From: Aplectana chamaeleonis | Lineage: Eukaryota; Nematoda; Chromadorea; Rhabditida; Cosmocercidae | Reading direction: 5' to 3' | DNA: 64,000 nucleotides | Assembly: GCA_029168955.1 (NCBI GenBank) | Contig: JAPDOI010001519.1 | Coordinates: 62,001 to 126,000, forward strand | Part shown: positions 1 to 15,000 of the stretch, piece after piece | How the letters are laid out: each line of letters begins with the position of its first letter | How positions within the stretch are numbered: position 1 is the stretch's first letter | The notes under the pieces: generated by a model | Told to the model about the DNA's origin: nothing | The model's input: only the letters and a program-made list of their open reading frames with translations | The model's database searches: none | Made by a program: the position numbers and the translations under genes

Positions 1-3000
1 CGCTCGTCGCACTCCCGGTTGGGTCCAACGCACTTTTCTCGGCGCTCGACGCACTCCCACTTGGGTCCAACACACTTTTCTCGGCTCTCGGTGCACTCCT
101 AGCTGGGTCACACACACTTTTCTCGGCGCTCGGCGCACTCACATTTGGGTCGAACTCACTTTTCTCGGCGCTCGGCGCACTCCAGTTGGGTCCCACACAC
201 TTTCGCCGGCGCTCGGCGCACTCCCAGTTGGGTCCAACACACTTTTCCCGGCGCTCGGCGCACTCCCAGTTGGGTCCCGTACACTTTTCTCGGCGCTCGG
301 CGCACTCCCAGTTGGGTCCAACACACTTTCTCGGCGCTCGGCGCACTCCCAGTTGGGTCCCACACACTTTCTCGGCGCTCGGCGCACTCCCAGTTGGGTC
401 CAACACACTTTTCCCGGCGCTCGGCGCACTCACAAGCGTTGGGTCCAGCCACACTCTTTTCGGCGCTCGGCGCACTCCTAGTTGGGTCCCACACACTTTT
501 TCGGCGCTCGGCGCACTCCCAGCTGGGTCCCACACACTTTCCCGGCGCTCGGCGCACTCCCAGTTGGGTCCCACACACTTTCTCGGCGCTCGGCGCACCC
601 AGTTGGGTCCAACACACTTTTCTCGGCGCTCGGCGCACTCCCAGTTGGGTCCCACACACTTTTTCCGGCGCTCGGCGCACCCCCGGTTGGGTCCAATACA
701 CTTTTCCCGGCGCTCGGCGCACTCCCAATTGGGTCCCACACACTTTTCTCGGCGCTCGGCGCACTCCCAGTTGGGCCTTACACACTTTTACCGGCGCTCG
801 GCGCACTCCCAGTTGGGCCTTACACACTTTTCCCGGCGCTCAGCGCACTCCCAGTTGGGTCCAACACACTTTCGCCGGCGCTCGGCGCACCCTCAGTTGG
901 GTCCCAACACACTTTCCCGGCGCTCGGCGCACTCCCAGTTGGGTCCCGTACACTTTTCGCCGGCGCTCGGCGCACTCACCAGTTGGGTCCCACACACTTT
1001 TCTCGGCGCTCGGCGCACTCCCAGTTGGGCCCCACACACTTTTCCCGACGCTCGGCGCACTCCCGGTTGGGTCCCACACACATTTCTCGGCGCTCGGCGC
1101 ACTCCCAGTTGGGTCCCACACACATTTCTCGGCGCACTCCCGGTTGGGTCCCACACGCTTTCTCGGCGCTCGGCGCACTCACATTTGGGTCCCACACACT
1201 TTTCTAGGGCTCGGCGCACTCCTAGTTGGGTCCAACACACATTTCTCGGCGCTCGGCGCACCCCTAGTTGGGTCCCACACACTTTCTCGGCGCTCGGCGC
1301 ACTCCCAGTTGGGTCCCACACACTTTTCCCGGCGCTCGGCGCACTCCCAGTTGGGTCCCGTCCACTTTCGCACGCGCTCGGCGCACTCCCAGTTGGGCCC
1401 CACACACTTTTCCCGGCGCTCGGCGCACTCCCACTTGGGCCCCACACACTTTTCCCGGCGCCCGGCGCACTCACTTTTGGGACCCACACACTTTTCCCGG
1501 CGCTCGGCGCACTCCTAGTTGGGACCCACACACTTTTCGCCGGCGCTCGGCGCACTCCCAGTTGGGTCCCACACACTTTCTCGGCGCTCGGCGCACTCCC
1601 AGTTGGGTCCAACACACTTTCCCGGCGCTCGGCGCACTCCCAGTTGGGTCCAACACACTTTTCTCGACGCTTGCCGCCCTCACTTTTGGGTCCCACACAC
1701 ATTCCTCGGCGCACTCCCGGTTGGGTCCCACACACTTTTCTCGGGGCTCGACGCACTCCTAGTTGGGTCCAACACACATTTATCGGCGCTCGGCGCACTC
1801 CCAGTTGGGTCAAACACACTTTCGCCGGCGCTCAGCGCACTCCCAGTTGGGTCCAACACACTTTTCTCTTCGGCGCTCGGCGCACTCCCAGTTGGGTCCA
1901 ACACACTTTCTCGGCGCTCGGCGCACTCCCAGTTGGGTCCCACACACTTTTCTCGGCGCTCGGCGCACTCCTAGTTGGGTCCAACACACATTTCCCGGCG
2001 CTCGGCGCACTCCCAGTTGGGTCCCACACACTTTTCTCGGCGCTCGGCGCACTCCCAGTTGGGTCCAACACACTTTCGCCGGCGCTCGGCGCACCCCAGT
2101 TGGGTCCCACACACTTTTCCCGGCGCTCGGCGCACTCCCAGTTGGGTCCAACACACTTTTCTCGGCGCTCGGCGCACTCCCAGTTGGGTCCCACACACTT
2201 TTCTCGGCGCTCGGCGCACTCCTATTTGGGTCCAACACATTTTTTTTCGGCGCTCGGCGCACCCCCAGCTGGGTCCAACACACTTTTTTCGGCACTCGCC
2301 GCACTACCAGTTGGGTCCAGCACACTTTTCGGCACTCGCCGCACTACCATTTGGGTCCAACACACTTTTTTCGGCGCTCGGCGCACTCCCAGTTGGGTTC
2401 AACACACTTTTTTTGGCACTCGCCGCACTCCCAGTTGGGTCCAGTACACTTTTTCGGCGCTCGGCGCACACCCAGTTCGGTCCAGCGCACTTTTCCTGGC
2501 GCTCGGCGCACTCCAGTTGGGTCCCACACACTTTCTCGGCGCTCGGCGCACTCCCAGTTGGGTCCCACACACTTTCGCCGGCGCTCGGCGCACTCCCAGT
2601 TGGGTCCCACACACTTTTTCCCGGCGCTCGGCGCACTCCCAGTTGGGTCCAACACTTTCGCCGGCGCTCGGCGCACTCACTTTGGGTCCCACACACTTTT
2701 CTAGGGGCTCGGCGCACTCCCAGTTGGGTCCAACACACTTTTTTGGCGCTCGGCGCACTCCCAGTAGGGTCCAACACACTTTTCTCGGCGCTCGGCGCAC
2801 TCCCAGTTGGGTCCAACACACTTTTTCCGGCGCTCGGCGCTCTCCCAGCTGGGTCCCACACACTTTTCTCGGCGCTCGGCGCACTCACTTTGGGTCCAAC
2901 ACACTTTTCTCGGCGCTCGGTGCAGTCCCAGTTGGGTCCAACACACATTTCTCGGCGCTCGGCGCACTCACATTTGGGTCCCACACACTTTTCTCGGCGT

Positions 3001-6000
3001 TCGGCGCACTCTTAGTTGAGTCCAGCGCACTTTGCCCGACGCTCGGTGCACTCCCAGTTGGGTCCGACACACTTTTCCAGGCGCTCGGCGCACTCCCAGT
3101 TGGGTCCAACACTCTTTTCTCGGCGCTCGGCGCACTCCCAGTTGGGTCCCAACACACTTTCTCGGCGCTCGGCGCACTCCCAGTTGGGTCCAACACACTT
3201 TCTCGGCGCTCGGCGCACTCCCAGTTGGGTCCCACACACTTTTCTCGGCGCTCGGCGCACTCCCCAGTTGGGTCCCACACTTTCGCCGGCGCTCGGCGCA
3301 CTCCCAGTTGGGTCCAACACACTTTCTCGGCGCTCGGCGCACTCCTTTGGGTCCCACACACTTTCTCGGCGCTCTGCGCACTCCCAGTTGGGTCCCACAC
3401 ACTTTTCCCGGCGCTCGGCGCACTCACTTTTGGGTCCCACACACTTTCTCGGCGCTCGGCGCACCCCAGTTGGGTCCAACACACTTTTCTTGGCGCTCGG
3501 CGCACTCCCAGTTGGGTCCCACACACTTTCGCCGGCGCTCGGCGCACTCCCAGTTGGGTCCAACACACTTTTCCGGCGCTCGGCGCACTCCCAGTTGGGT
3601 CCAACACACTTTTCCCGGCGCTCGGCGCACTCCAGTTGGGTCCAACACACTTATCGGCGCTCGACGCACTCCCAGTTGAGTCCAACACACTTTTTTCGGC
3701 GCTCGGCGCACTCCCAGTTGGGTCCAACACACATTTTTCGGCGCTCGGCGCACTCCCAGTTGGGTGCAACACACTTTTCTCGGCGCTCGGCGCACTTCCA
3801 CTTGGATCCAACACGCTTTTCCCGGCGCTCGGCGCACTCCCAGTTGGGTCCAACACACTTTTCCCGGCGCTCGGCGCACTCCCAGTTGGGTCCAACACAC
3901 TTTCGCCGGCGCTCGGCGCACTCACTTTGGGTCCAACACACAATTCTCGGCGCTCGGCGCACTCCCAGTTGGGTCCCACACACTTTTTTCGGCGCTCTGC
4001 GCACTCCCAGTTGGGTCCCACACACTTTTCCCGGCGCTCGGCGCACCCCCAGTTGGCTCCCGTACACTTTTGCCGGAGCTCGGCGCACTCCTATTTAGGT
4101 CCAATACACTTTTCCCGGGGCTCGGCGCACTCCTAGTTGGGTCCAACACACTTTTCTTGGCGCTCGGCGCACTCACTTTTGGGTCCCACACACTTTTCTC
4201 GGGGCTCGGCGCACTCCTAGTTGGGTCCAGCACATTTTTTCCGGCGCTTGACGCGCTCCTAGTTGGGTCCAACACACTTTTCATGGCGCTCGGCGCACTC
4301 CCAGTTAGGTCCTACACACTTCCCCGACGCTTAGCGCACTCCCAAATGGACCCACCACACTTTCGCCGGCGCTCGGCGCACTCACTGTCGGGTCCCACAC
4401 ACTTTTCTCGGCGCTCGGCGCACTCCCAGTTGGGTCCAACACACTTTCTCGGCGCTCGGCGCACTTCCAGTTGGGTCCCACACACTTTCCCGGCGCTCGG
4501 CGCACTCCCAGCTGGGTCCCGCACACTTTCGCCGGCACTTGGTGCACTCCCAGTTGGGTCCAACACACTTTTCCTCGGCGCCCGGCGCACTCCCAGTTGG
4601 GCCTTACACACTTTTCCCGGCGCTCAGCGCACTCACTTTTGGGTCCCACACATTTTTCTCGGCGCTCCGCGCACTCCCAGTTGGGTCCAACACACTTTTC
4701 TTGGCGCTCGGCGCACTCATTTTTGGGTCCCACACACTTTTCCCGGCGCTCGGCGCACTCCCAGTTGGGTCCAACACACTTTCGCCGGCGCTCGGCGCAC
4801 TCCTAGTTGGGTCCCACACACTTTCCCGGCGCTCGGCGCCCTCCCGGTTGGGTCCCGTCCACTTTCGCCGGCGCTCGGCGCACTCCCAGTTGGGTCCCAC
4901 ACACTTTTCCCGACGCTCGACGCACTCACATTTGGGTTCCACACACTTCTCCCTGCGCTCGGCGAACTCACATTTGGGTCTAACACACATTTCTCGGCGC
5001 TGGGCGCACTCTCCGTTGGGTCCCGTACACTTTCGCCGACGCTCGGCGCACTCCCAGTTGGTTCCACACACTTTTCCCGGCGCTCGGCGCACTCCCAGTT
5101 GGGTCCAACACACAATTCTCGGCGCTCGGCGCACTCCCAGTTGGGTCCCACACACGTTTTTCGGCGCTCCGCGCACTCCCAGTTTGGTCCCACACAATTT
5201 TCCCGGGGCTCGGCGCACTCCCAGTTGGGTCCACCACACATTTCTCGGCGCTCGGCGCACTCCAACTTGTGTCGAACACACTTTTCTCGGCGCTCGGCAC
5301 ACTCCCAGTTGGGTTCCATACACTTTTTTCGGCGCTCAGCGCACTCCCAGTTGGGTCCAGTACACTTTTCCCGGAGTTGGGTCCAACACACATTTCTCGG
5401 CGCTCGGCGCACTCCCACTTGGGTCGAACACACTTTTCTCGGCGCTCGGCGCACTCCCACTTGGGTCGAACACACTTTTCTCGGCGCTCGGCGCACTCCC
5501 AGTTGGGTCCAACACACTTTTTTCCGGCGCTCGGCGCACTCCCAGTTGGGTCCAACACACTTTTCTTGGCGCTCGGCGCACTCACTTTGGGTCCCACACA
5601 CTTTTCTCGGCGCTCGGCGCACTCCTAGTTGGGTCCAACACACATTTCTCGGCGCGCGGCGCACTCCCAGTTGGGTCCCACACACTTTCCCGGCGCTCGG
5701 CGCACTCCCAGTTGGGTCCCGTACACTTTCGCCGGCGCTCGGCGCACCCCATTTGGGTCCCACACACTTTTCTCGGCGCTCGGCGCTCTCCCAGTTGGGT
5801 CCCGTACACTTTCGCCGGCGCTCAGCGCACTCACAGTTGGGTCCCACACACTTTTCTTGACGCTCGGCGCACTCCCGGTTGATTCCCACACACATTTCTC
5901 GGCGCTCGGCGCACTCCCAGTTGGGTCCCACACACTTTCCCGGCGCTCGGCGCACTCCCAGTTGGGTCCCGTACACTTTCGCCGGCGCTCGACGCACTCT

Positions 6001-9000
6001 TATTTGGGTCCCACACACTTTTCTTGGCGCTTGGCGCACTCCCGGCTGGGTCCCGTACACTTTCGCCGGCGCTCGGCGCACTCACATTTGGGTCCCACAC
6101 ACTTTTCTCGGGGCTCGGCGCACTCCTAGTTGGGTCCAGCACACATTTCTCGGCGCTCGGCGCACTCTCGATTGGGTCCCACACGCTATCCCGGCGCTCG
6201 GCGCACTCCCGATTGGGTCCAACACACATTTCTCGGCGCTAGGCGCACTCCCAGTTGGGTCCCACACACTTTTCCCGGCGCTCGGCGCACTCACATTTGG
6301 GTCCCACACACTTTTCTCGGGGCTCGGCGCGCTCACATTTGGGTCCCACCTTTCTAGGGGCTTTGGGTTTCTCGGGGCTCGGCGCACTTCCAGTTGGGTC
6401 CACCACACATTTCTCGGCGCTCGGCGCACTCCCAGTTGGGTCCCACACACTTTTCTCGGCGCACTCCCATTTGGGTCCCACACACTTTTCTCGGCGCTCG
6501 GCGCACTCCCAGTTGGGTCCCACACACTTTTCCCGGCGCTCGGCGCATTTCCAGTTGGGTCCAACACACTTTCTCGGCGCTCAGCGCACTCACTTTTGGG
6601 TCCCACACACTTTTCTCGGCGCTCCGCGCACTCCCGGTTGGGTCCAACACACTTTTCTCGGCGCTCTGCGCACTCCCAGTTGGGTCCCACACACTTTTCC
6701 CGGCGCTCGGCGCACTCCCAGTTGGGTCCCGTACACTTTCGCCGGCGCTCGGCGCACTCCTAGTTGGGTCCAATACACTTTTCCCGGCGCTCGGCGCACT
6801 CCCAATTGGGTCCCACACACTTTTCTCGGCGCTCCGCGCACTCCCAGTTGGGTCCCACACACTTTTTCCCCGCGCTTGGCACACTCCCAGTTGGGTCCCA
6901 CACGCTTTCTCGGCGCTCGGCGCACTCCCAGTTGGGTCAAACACACTTTTCCCGGCGCTCGGCGCACTCCCAGTTGGGTCCCGTACACTTTCGCCGGCGC
7001 TCAGCGCACTCCCAGTTGGGTCCCACACACTTTTCTCGGGGCTCGGCGCACTCCTAGTTGGGTCCAACACACATTTCTCGGCGCTCGGCGCACTCCCAGT
7101 TGGGTCCCACACACTTTTCCCGACGCTCGGCGCACTCCCAGTTGGGTCCAACACACTTTTTCGGCGCTCGGCGCACTCCCAGTTGGGTCCAACACACTTT
7201 TCTCGGCGCTCGGCGCACTCCCAGTTGGGTCCAACACACTTTCTCGGCGCTCGGCGCACTCCCAGTTGGGTCCAACACACTTTTCTTGGCGCTCGGCGCA
7301 CTCACTTTGGGTCCCACACACTTTTCTCGGGGCTCGGCGCACTCCTAGTTGGGTCCAACACACTTTTCTCGGCGCGCGGCGCACTCCCAGTTGGGTCCCA
7401 CGCACTTTTCCCGGCGCTCGGCGCACTCCCGGTTGGGTCTAACACACTTTTCTCGGCGCTCTGCGCACTCCCAGTTGGGTCCCACACACTTTTCCCGGCG
7501 CTCGGCGCACTCCCAGTTGGGTCCAACACACTTTTCTCGGCGCTCGGCGCACTCACTTTTGGGTCCCACACACTTTTCTCGGCGCTCGGCGCACCCCAGT
7601 TGGGTCCAACACACTTTTCTCGGCGCTCGGCGCACTCCCAGTTGGGTCCCACACACTTTTCTCGGCGCTCGGCGCACTCCCAGTTGGGTCCAATACACTT
7701 TTCCCGGCGCTCGGCGCACTCCCAGTTGGGTACAATACACTTTCGCCGGCGCTCAGCGCACTCACTTTTGGGTCCCACAGGCTTTTCTCGGTGCTCGGCG
7801 CCCTCCTAGTTGGGTCCAACCCACATTTCTCGGCGCGGCGCACTCACATTTGGGTCCCACACACTTTCCCGGCGCTCGGCGCTCTCCCAGTTGGGTCCCA
7901 CACACTTTCGCCGGCGCTCGGCGCACTCCTAGTTGGGTCCAATACACTTTTCCCGGCGCTCGGCGCACCCCTAGTTGGGTCCCGTACACTTTCGCCGGCG
8001 CTCGGCGCACTCCCAGTTGGGTCCCACACACTTTTCTTGGCGCTCGGCGCACTCCCGGATGGGTCCAGCACACTTTTCTCGGCGCTCGACGCACTCCCAG
8101 TTGGGTCCAACACACTTTTCCCGGCGCACTCCCAGTTGGGTCCAACACACTTTTCTCGGCGCTAGGCGCACTCCCAGTTGGGTCCAACACACTTTTCCCG
8201 GCGTTCGGCGCACTCCCATTTGGGTCCCACACACTTTCGCCGGCGCTCGGCGCACTCCCAGTTGGGTCCCACACACTTTCGCCGGCGCTCGGCGCACTCC
8301 CAGTTGGGTCCAACACACTTTTCTCGGCGCTCGGCGCACCCCAGTTGGGTCCAACACACTTTTTTCGGCGCTCGGCGCACTCCCAGTTGGGTCCAACACA
8401 CTTTTCTCGGCGCTCGGCGCACTCCCAGTTGGGTCCAACACACTTTTCTCGGCCCTCGGCGCACTCCCAGTAAGGTCCAACACACTTTTTTTTCGGCGCT
8501 TGACGCATTTCCAGTTGGGTCCAACCCACATTTCTCGGCGCTCGGCGCACTCCCAGTTGGGTCCCACACACTTTTCCCGGCGCTCGGCGCACTCCCAGTT
8601 GGGTCCCGTACACTTTCGCCGGCGCTCGGCGCACTCCTAGTTGGGTCCAATACACTTTTCCCGGCGTTCACTTTTGGGTCCCACACACTTTTCCCGGCGC
8701 TCGGCGCACTCAGTTGGGTCCAACACACTTTTCTTGGCGCTCAGCGCTCCTAGTTGGGTCCAACACACTTTTCCCGGCGCTCGGCGCACTCACTTTTGGG
8801 ACCCACACACTTTTCTCGGCGCTCGGCGCACTCCCATTTGGGTCCAACACACTTTTCCGGCGCTCGGCGCACTCCCAGTTGGGTCCAACACACATTTCTC
8901 GGCGCTCGGCGCACTCCGATTGGGTCCCACACGCTTTCCCGGCGCTCGGCGCACTCCCGATTGGGTCCAACACACTTTTCTCGGCGCTCGGTGCACTCCC

Positions 9001-12000
9001 AGTTGGGTCCCACACACTTTTCCCGGCAATCGGCGCACTCCTAGTTGGGTCCCGGACACTTTCGCCGGCGCTCGGCGCACTCCTAGTTGGGTCCAACACA
9101 CTTTTTCGGCGCTTGGCGCACTCCCAGTTGGGTCCAACACACTTTCGCCGGCGCTCGGCGCACTCATTTTGGGTCCCACACACATTTCTCGGAGCTCGGC
9201 GCACTCCTAGTTGGGTCCAACACGCTTTCCCCGGCGCTCGGCGCACTTCCAGTTGGGTCCCACACACTTTTCCCGGCGCTCGGCGCACTCCCAGTTGGGT
9301 CCCGTACACTTTCGCCGGCGCTCGGCGCACTCCTAGTTGGGTCCAATACACTTTTCCCGGCGTTCACTTTTGGGTCCCGTAAACTTTCGCCGGCGCTCGG
9401 CGCACTCCTAGTTGGGTCCAACACACTTTTCTTGGCGCTCGGCGCACTCCGAGTTGGGTCCCGTACACTTTCGCCGGCGCTCGGCGCACTCCAGTTGGGT
9501 CCAACACACTTTTCTTGGCGCTCCGCGCACTCCCAGTTGGGTCCCGTACACTTTCGCCGGCGCTCGGCGCACTCCTAGTTGGGTCCAACACACTTTTCTT
9601 GGCGCTCGGCGCACTCCTAGTTGGGTCTAACACACTTTTTTCCGGCGCTTGACGCATTTCCAGTTGGGACCAACACACATTGCTCGGCGCTCGGCACACT
9701 CCCAGTTGGGTCCAACACACTTTTCTTGGCGCTCGGCGCACTCACTTTTGGGTCCCACACACTTTTCTCGGGGCTCTGCGCACTCCTAGTTGGGTCCAGC
9801 ACATTTTTTCCGGCGCTTGACGCACTCCTAGTTGGGTCCAACACACTTTTTCCGGCGCTTGACGCATTTCCAGTTGGGTCCAACACACTTTTCTTGGCGC
9901 TCGGCGCACTCCTAGTAGGGTCCAACACACTTTTTTCGGCGCTTGACGCATTTCCAGTTGGGTCCAACACACTTTTCTCGGCGCTCTGCGCACTCTCATT
10001 GGGTCCAACACAATTTTTCCGGCGCTTGACGCACTCACAGTTGGGTCCAACACACTTTTCCGGCGCTCGGCGCACTCCCAGTTGGGTCCCACACACCTTT
10101 CTAGGGGCTCAGCGCACTCCTAGTTGGGTCCAACACACATTTCTCGGCGCGCGGCGCACTCCCAGTTGGGTCCCACACACTTTTCCCGGCGCTCGGCGCA
10201 CTCCCAGTTGGGTCCAATACACTTTTCCCGGCGCTCGGCGCACTCCTAGTTGGGTCCAACACACATTTCTCGGCGCGCGGCGCACTCCCAGTTGGGTCCA
10301 ACACACTTTTCTTGGCGCTCGGCGCACTCACTTTTGGGTCCCACACACTTTTCTCGGGGCTCGGCGCATTCCTAGTTGGGTCCAACACACATTTCTCGGC
10401 GCGCGGCGCACTCCGAGTTGGGTCCCGTACACTTTCGCCGGCGCTCGGCGCACCCCTAGTTGGGTCCAATACACTTTTCCCGGCGTTCACTTTTGGGTCC
10501 CGTACACTTTCGCCGGCGCTCAGCGCACTCACTTTTGGGTCCCACACACTTTTCTCGGGGCTCGGCGCACTCCTAGTTGGGTCCAACACACATTTCTCGG
10601 CGCTCGGCGCACTCCCAGTTGGGTCCCACACACTTTTCCCGGCGCTCGGCGCACTCCCAGTTGGGTCCCGTACACTTTCGCCGGCGCTCGGCGCACTCCT
10701 AGTTGGGTCCAATACACTTTTCCCGGCGCTCGGCGCACTCCCAGTTGGGTCCAACACACTTTTCTCGACGCTTGGCGCACTCACTTTTGGGTCCCACACA
10801 CTTTTCTCGGGGCTCGGCGCACTCCTAGTTGAGTCCACCACACTTTCTCGGCGCTCGGCGCACCCCAGTTGGGTCCAGAACACTTTTCCCGGCGCTCGGC
10901 GCACTCCCAGTTGGGTCCAACACACTTTTCTCGGCGCTCGGCGCACTCCCAGTTGGGTCCCACACACTTTTCCCGGCGCTCGGCGCACTCCCAGTTGGGT
11001 CCAACACACTTTCGCCGGCGCTCGGCGCACTCACTTTGGGTCCCACACACCTTTCTAGGCTTTGGGTTTCGGCGCTCGGCGCATACCTAGTTGGGTCCAA
11101 CACACATTTCTCGGCGCTCGGCGCACTCCCAGTTGGGTCCAACACACTTTTTTCGGCGCTTGACGCACTCCAGTTGGGTCCAACACACTTTTCTCGGCGC
11201 TCGGCGCACTCCCAGTTGGGTCCAACACACTTTTTCCGGCGCTTGACGCATTTCCAGTTGGGTCCAACACACTTTCGCCGGCGCTCGGCGCACTCACTTT
11301 GGGTCCCACACACTTTCTCGGGGCTCGGCGCACTCCTAGTTGGGTCCAACACACATTTCTCGGCGTTCGGCGCACTCACATTTGGGTCCCCCACACTTTC
11401 CCGGCGCTCGGCGCACTCCCAGTTGGGTCCCGTACACTTTCGCCGGCGCTCGGCGCACCCCCAGTTGGGTCCAATACACTTTTCCCGGCGTTCACTTTGG
11501 GTCCCGTACACTTTTCGCCGGCGCTCAGCGCACTCACAGTTGGGCCCAACACACTTTTCTCGGCGCTCTGCGCACTCCCAACTGGGTCCCACACACTTTT
11601 CCCGGCGCTCGGCCCACTCCCAATTGGGTCTCACACACTTATTTCGGCGCTCGGCGCACTCACATTTGGGTCCAATACACTTTTCCCGGCGCTCGGCGCA
11701 CACACATTTGGGTCCAACACACTTTTTTCGGCGCTCAGCGCACTGCTAGTTGGGTCCAACACACTTTTCTCGCCGCTCGGCGCACTCCCAGTTGGGTCCA
11801 ACACACAATTCTCGGCGCACTCCCAGTTGGGTCCAGCACACTTTTTTCGGCGCTCGGCGCACTCCCAGTTGGGTTCAACACACTTTTCTCGGCGCTCGGC
11901 GCACTCCCAGTTGGGTCCAACACACTTTTCCGGCGCTCGGCGCACTTCCAGTTGGGTCCAACACACTTTTCTTGGCGCTCGGCGCACTCACTTTGGGTCC

Positions 12001-15000
12001 CACACACTTTTCTCGGCGCTCGGCGCACTCCTGGTTGGGTCCAACACACTTTTTCGGCGCTCGGCGCACTCCCAGTTGGGTCCCACACACTTTTCTCGGC
12101 GCTCGGCGCACTACCAGTTGGGCCCCAAACACTTTTCTCGGGGCTCGGCGCACTCCTAATTGGGTCCAACACACTTTCTTCCGGCGCTTGACGCATTTCC
12201 AGTTGGGTCCAACACACTTTTCTTGGCGCTCGGCGCACTCACTTTTGGGTCCCACACACTTTTCTCGGGGCTCGGCGCATTCCTAGTTGGGTCCAAAACA
12301 CATTTCTCGGCGCTCGGCGCACTCACTTTTGGGTCCCACACACTTTTCCCGGCGCTCGGCGCACTCCTAGTTGGGTCGAACACACTTTTTCCGGCGCTTG
12401 ACGCATTTCCATTTGGGTCCAATACACTTTTCCCGGCGTTCACTTTTGGGTCCCGTACACTTTCGCTGGCGCTCAGCGCACTCACTTTTGGGTCCCACAC
12501 ACTTTCTCGGGGCTCGGCGCACTCCTAGTTGGGTCCAACACACATTTCTCGGCGCGCGGCGCACTCCCAGTTGGGTCCCACACACTTTCCCGGCGCTCGG
12601 CGCACTCCCAGTTGGGTCCAACACACTTTCGCCGGCGCTCGGTGCACTAGTTGGGTCAATACACTTTTCCCGGCGTTCACTTGGGTCCCGTACACTTTCG
12701 CCGGCGCTCAGCGCACTCACTTTGGGTCCCACACACTTTTCTCGGGGCTCGGCGCTTTCCAGTTGGGTCCAACCCACATTTCTCGGCGCTCGGCGCACTC
12801 CCAGTTGGGTCCCACACACTTTTCCCGGCGCTCGGCGCACTCCCAGTTGGGTCCCGTACACTTTCGCCGGCGCTCGGCGCACTCCTAGTTGGGTCCAATA
12901 CACTTTTCCCGGCGCTCGGCGCACTCCTAGTTGGGTCCAACACACTTTTCTCGGCGCTCGGCACACTCTAGTTGGGTCCCACACACCTTTCTAGGGGCTT
13001 TGGGTTTCTCGGGGCTCGGCGCATACCTAGTTGGGTCCAACACACATTTCTCGGCGCGCGGCGCACTCCCAGTTGGGTCCCACACACTTTTTTCGGCGCT
13101 TGACGCATTTCCAGTTGGGTCCAACACACTTTTCTCGGCGCTCTGCGCACTCTCATTGGGTCCAACACAATTTTTCCGGCGCTTGACGCATTTCCAGTTG
13201 GGTCCAACACACTTTCGCCGGCGCTCAGCGCACTCACTTTTGGGTCCCACATACCTTTCTAGGGGCTCAGCGCACTCCTAATTGGGTCCAACACACATTT
13301 CTCGGCGCGCGGCGCACTCCCAGTTGGGTCCCACACACTTTTCCCGGCGCTCGGCGCACTCCCAGTTGGGTCCCGTACACTTTCGCCGGCGCTCGGCGCA
13401 CCCCTAGTTGGGTCCAATACACTTTTCCCGGCGTTCACTTTTGGGTCCCGTACACTTTCGCCGGCGCTCAGCGCACTCACTTTTGGGTCCCACACACCTT
13501 TCTAGGGGCTCGGCGCACTCCTAGTAGGGTCCAACACACTTTTTTCGGCGCTTGACGCATTTCTAGTTGGGTCCAACACACTTTTCTCGGCGCTCTGCGC
13601 ACTCTCATCGGGTCCAACACACTTTCTCGGCGCTCGGCGCACTCCCAGTTGGGTCCCACACACTTTTCTCGGCGCTCGGCGCACTCCCAGTTGGGTCCAA
13701 CACACTTTTCTCGGCGCTCAGCGCACTCCCAGTTGGGTCCAACACACTTTCTAGGGGCTCAGCGCACTCCTAGTTGGGTCCAACACACATTTCTCGGCGC
13801 GCGGCGCACTCCCAGTTGGGTCCCACACACTTTTCCCGGCGCTCGGCGCACTCCCAGTTGGGTCCAATACACTTTTCCCGGCGTTCACTTTTGGGTCCCG
13901 TACACTTTCGCCGGCGCTCAGCGCACTCACTTTTGGGTACCACACACTTTTCTCGGGGCTCGGCGCATTCCTAGTTGGGTCCAACACACATTTCTCGGCG
14001 CGCGGCGCACTCCCAGTTGGGTCCCACACACTTTTCCCGGCGCTCGGCGCACTCCCAGTTGGGTCCCGTACACTTTCGCCGGCGCTCGGCGCACCCCTAG
14101 TTGGGTCCAATACACTTTTCCCGGCGTTCACTTTTGGGTCCCGTACACTTTCGCCGGCGCTCAGCGCACTCACTTTTGGGTCCCACACACTTTTCTCGGG
14201 GCTCGGCGCATTCCTAGTTGGGTCCAACACACATTTCTCGGCGCGCGGCGCACTCCCAGTTGGATCCCGTACACTTTCGCCGGCGCTCGGCGCACTCCTA
14301 GTTGAGTCCAATGCACTTTTCCCGGCGCTCGGCGCACTTTTGGGTCCAACACACTTTTCTCGGCGCTCTGCGCACTCTCATTGGGTCCAACACAATTTTT
14401 CCGGCGCTCGGCGCATACCTAGTTGGGTCCAACACACATTTCTCGGCGCGCGGCGCACTCCCAGTTGGGTCCCACACACTTTTCCCGGCGCTCGGCGCAC
14501 TCCCAGTTGGGTCCCGTACACTTTCGCCGGCGCTCGGCGCACCCCTAGTTGGGTCCAATACACTTTTCCCGGCGTTCACTTTTGGGTCCCGTACACTTTC
14601 GCCGGCGCTCAGCGCACTCATTTTTGGGTCCCACACACCTTTCTAGGGGCTCGGCGCACTCCTAGTTGGGTCCAACACACATTTCTCGGCGCGCGGCGCA
14701 CTCCCAGTTGGGTCCCACACACTTTTCCCGGCGCTCGGCGCACTCCCAGTTGGGTCCCGTACACTTTCGCCGGCGCTCGGCGCACCCCTAGTTGGGTCCA
14801 ATACACTTTTCCCGGCGTTCACTTTTGGGTCCCGTACACTTTCGCTGGCGCTCAGCGCACTCACTTTTGGGTCCCACACACCTTTCTAGGGGCTCGGCGC
14901 ACTCCTAGTAGGGTCCAACACACTTTTCTTGGCGCTCGGCGCACTCCGAGTTGGGTCCCGTACACTTTCGCCGGCGCTCGGCGCACTCCTAGTTGGGTCC

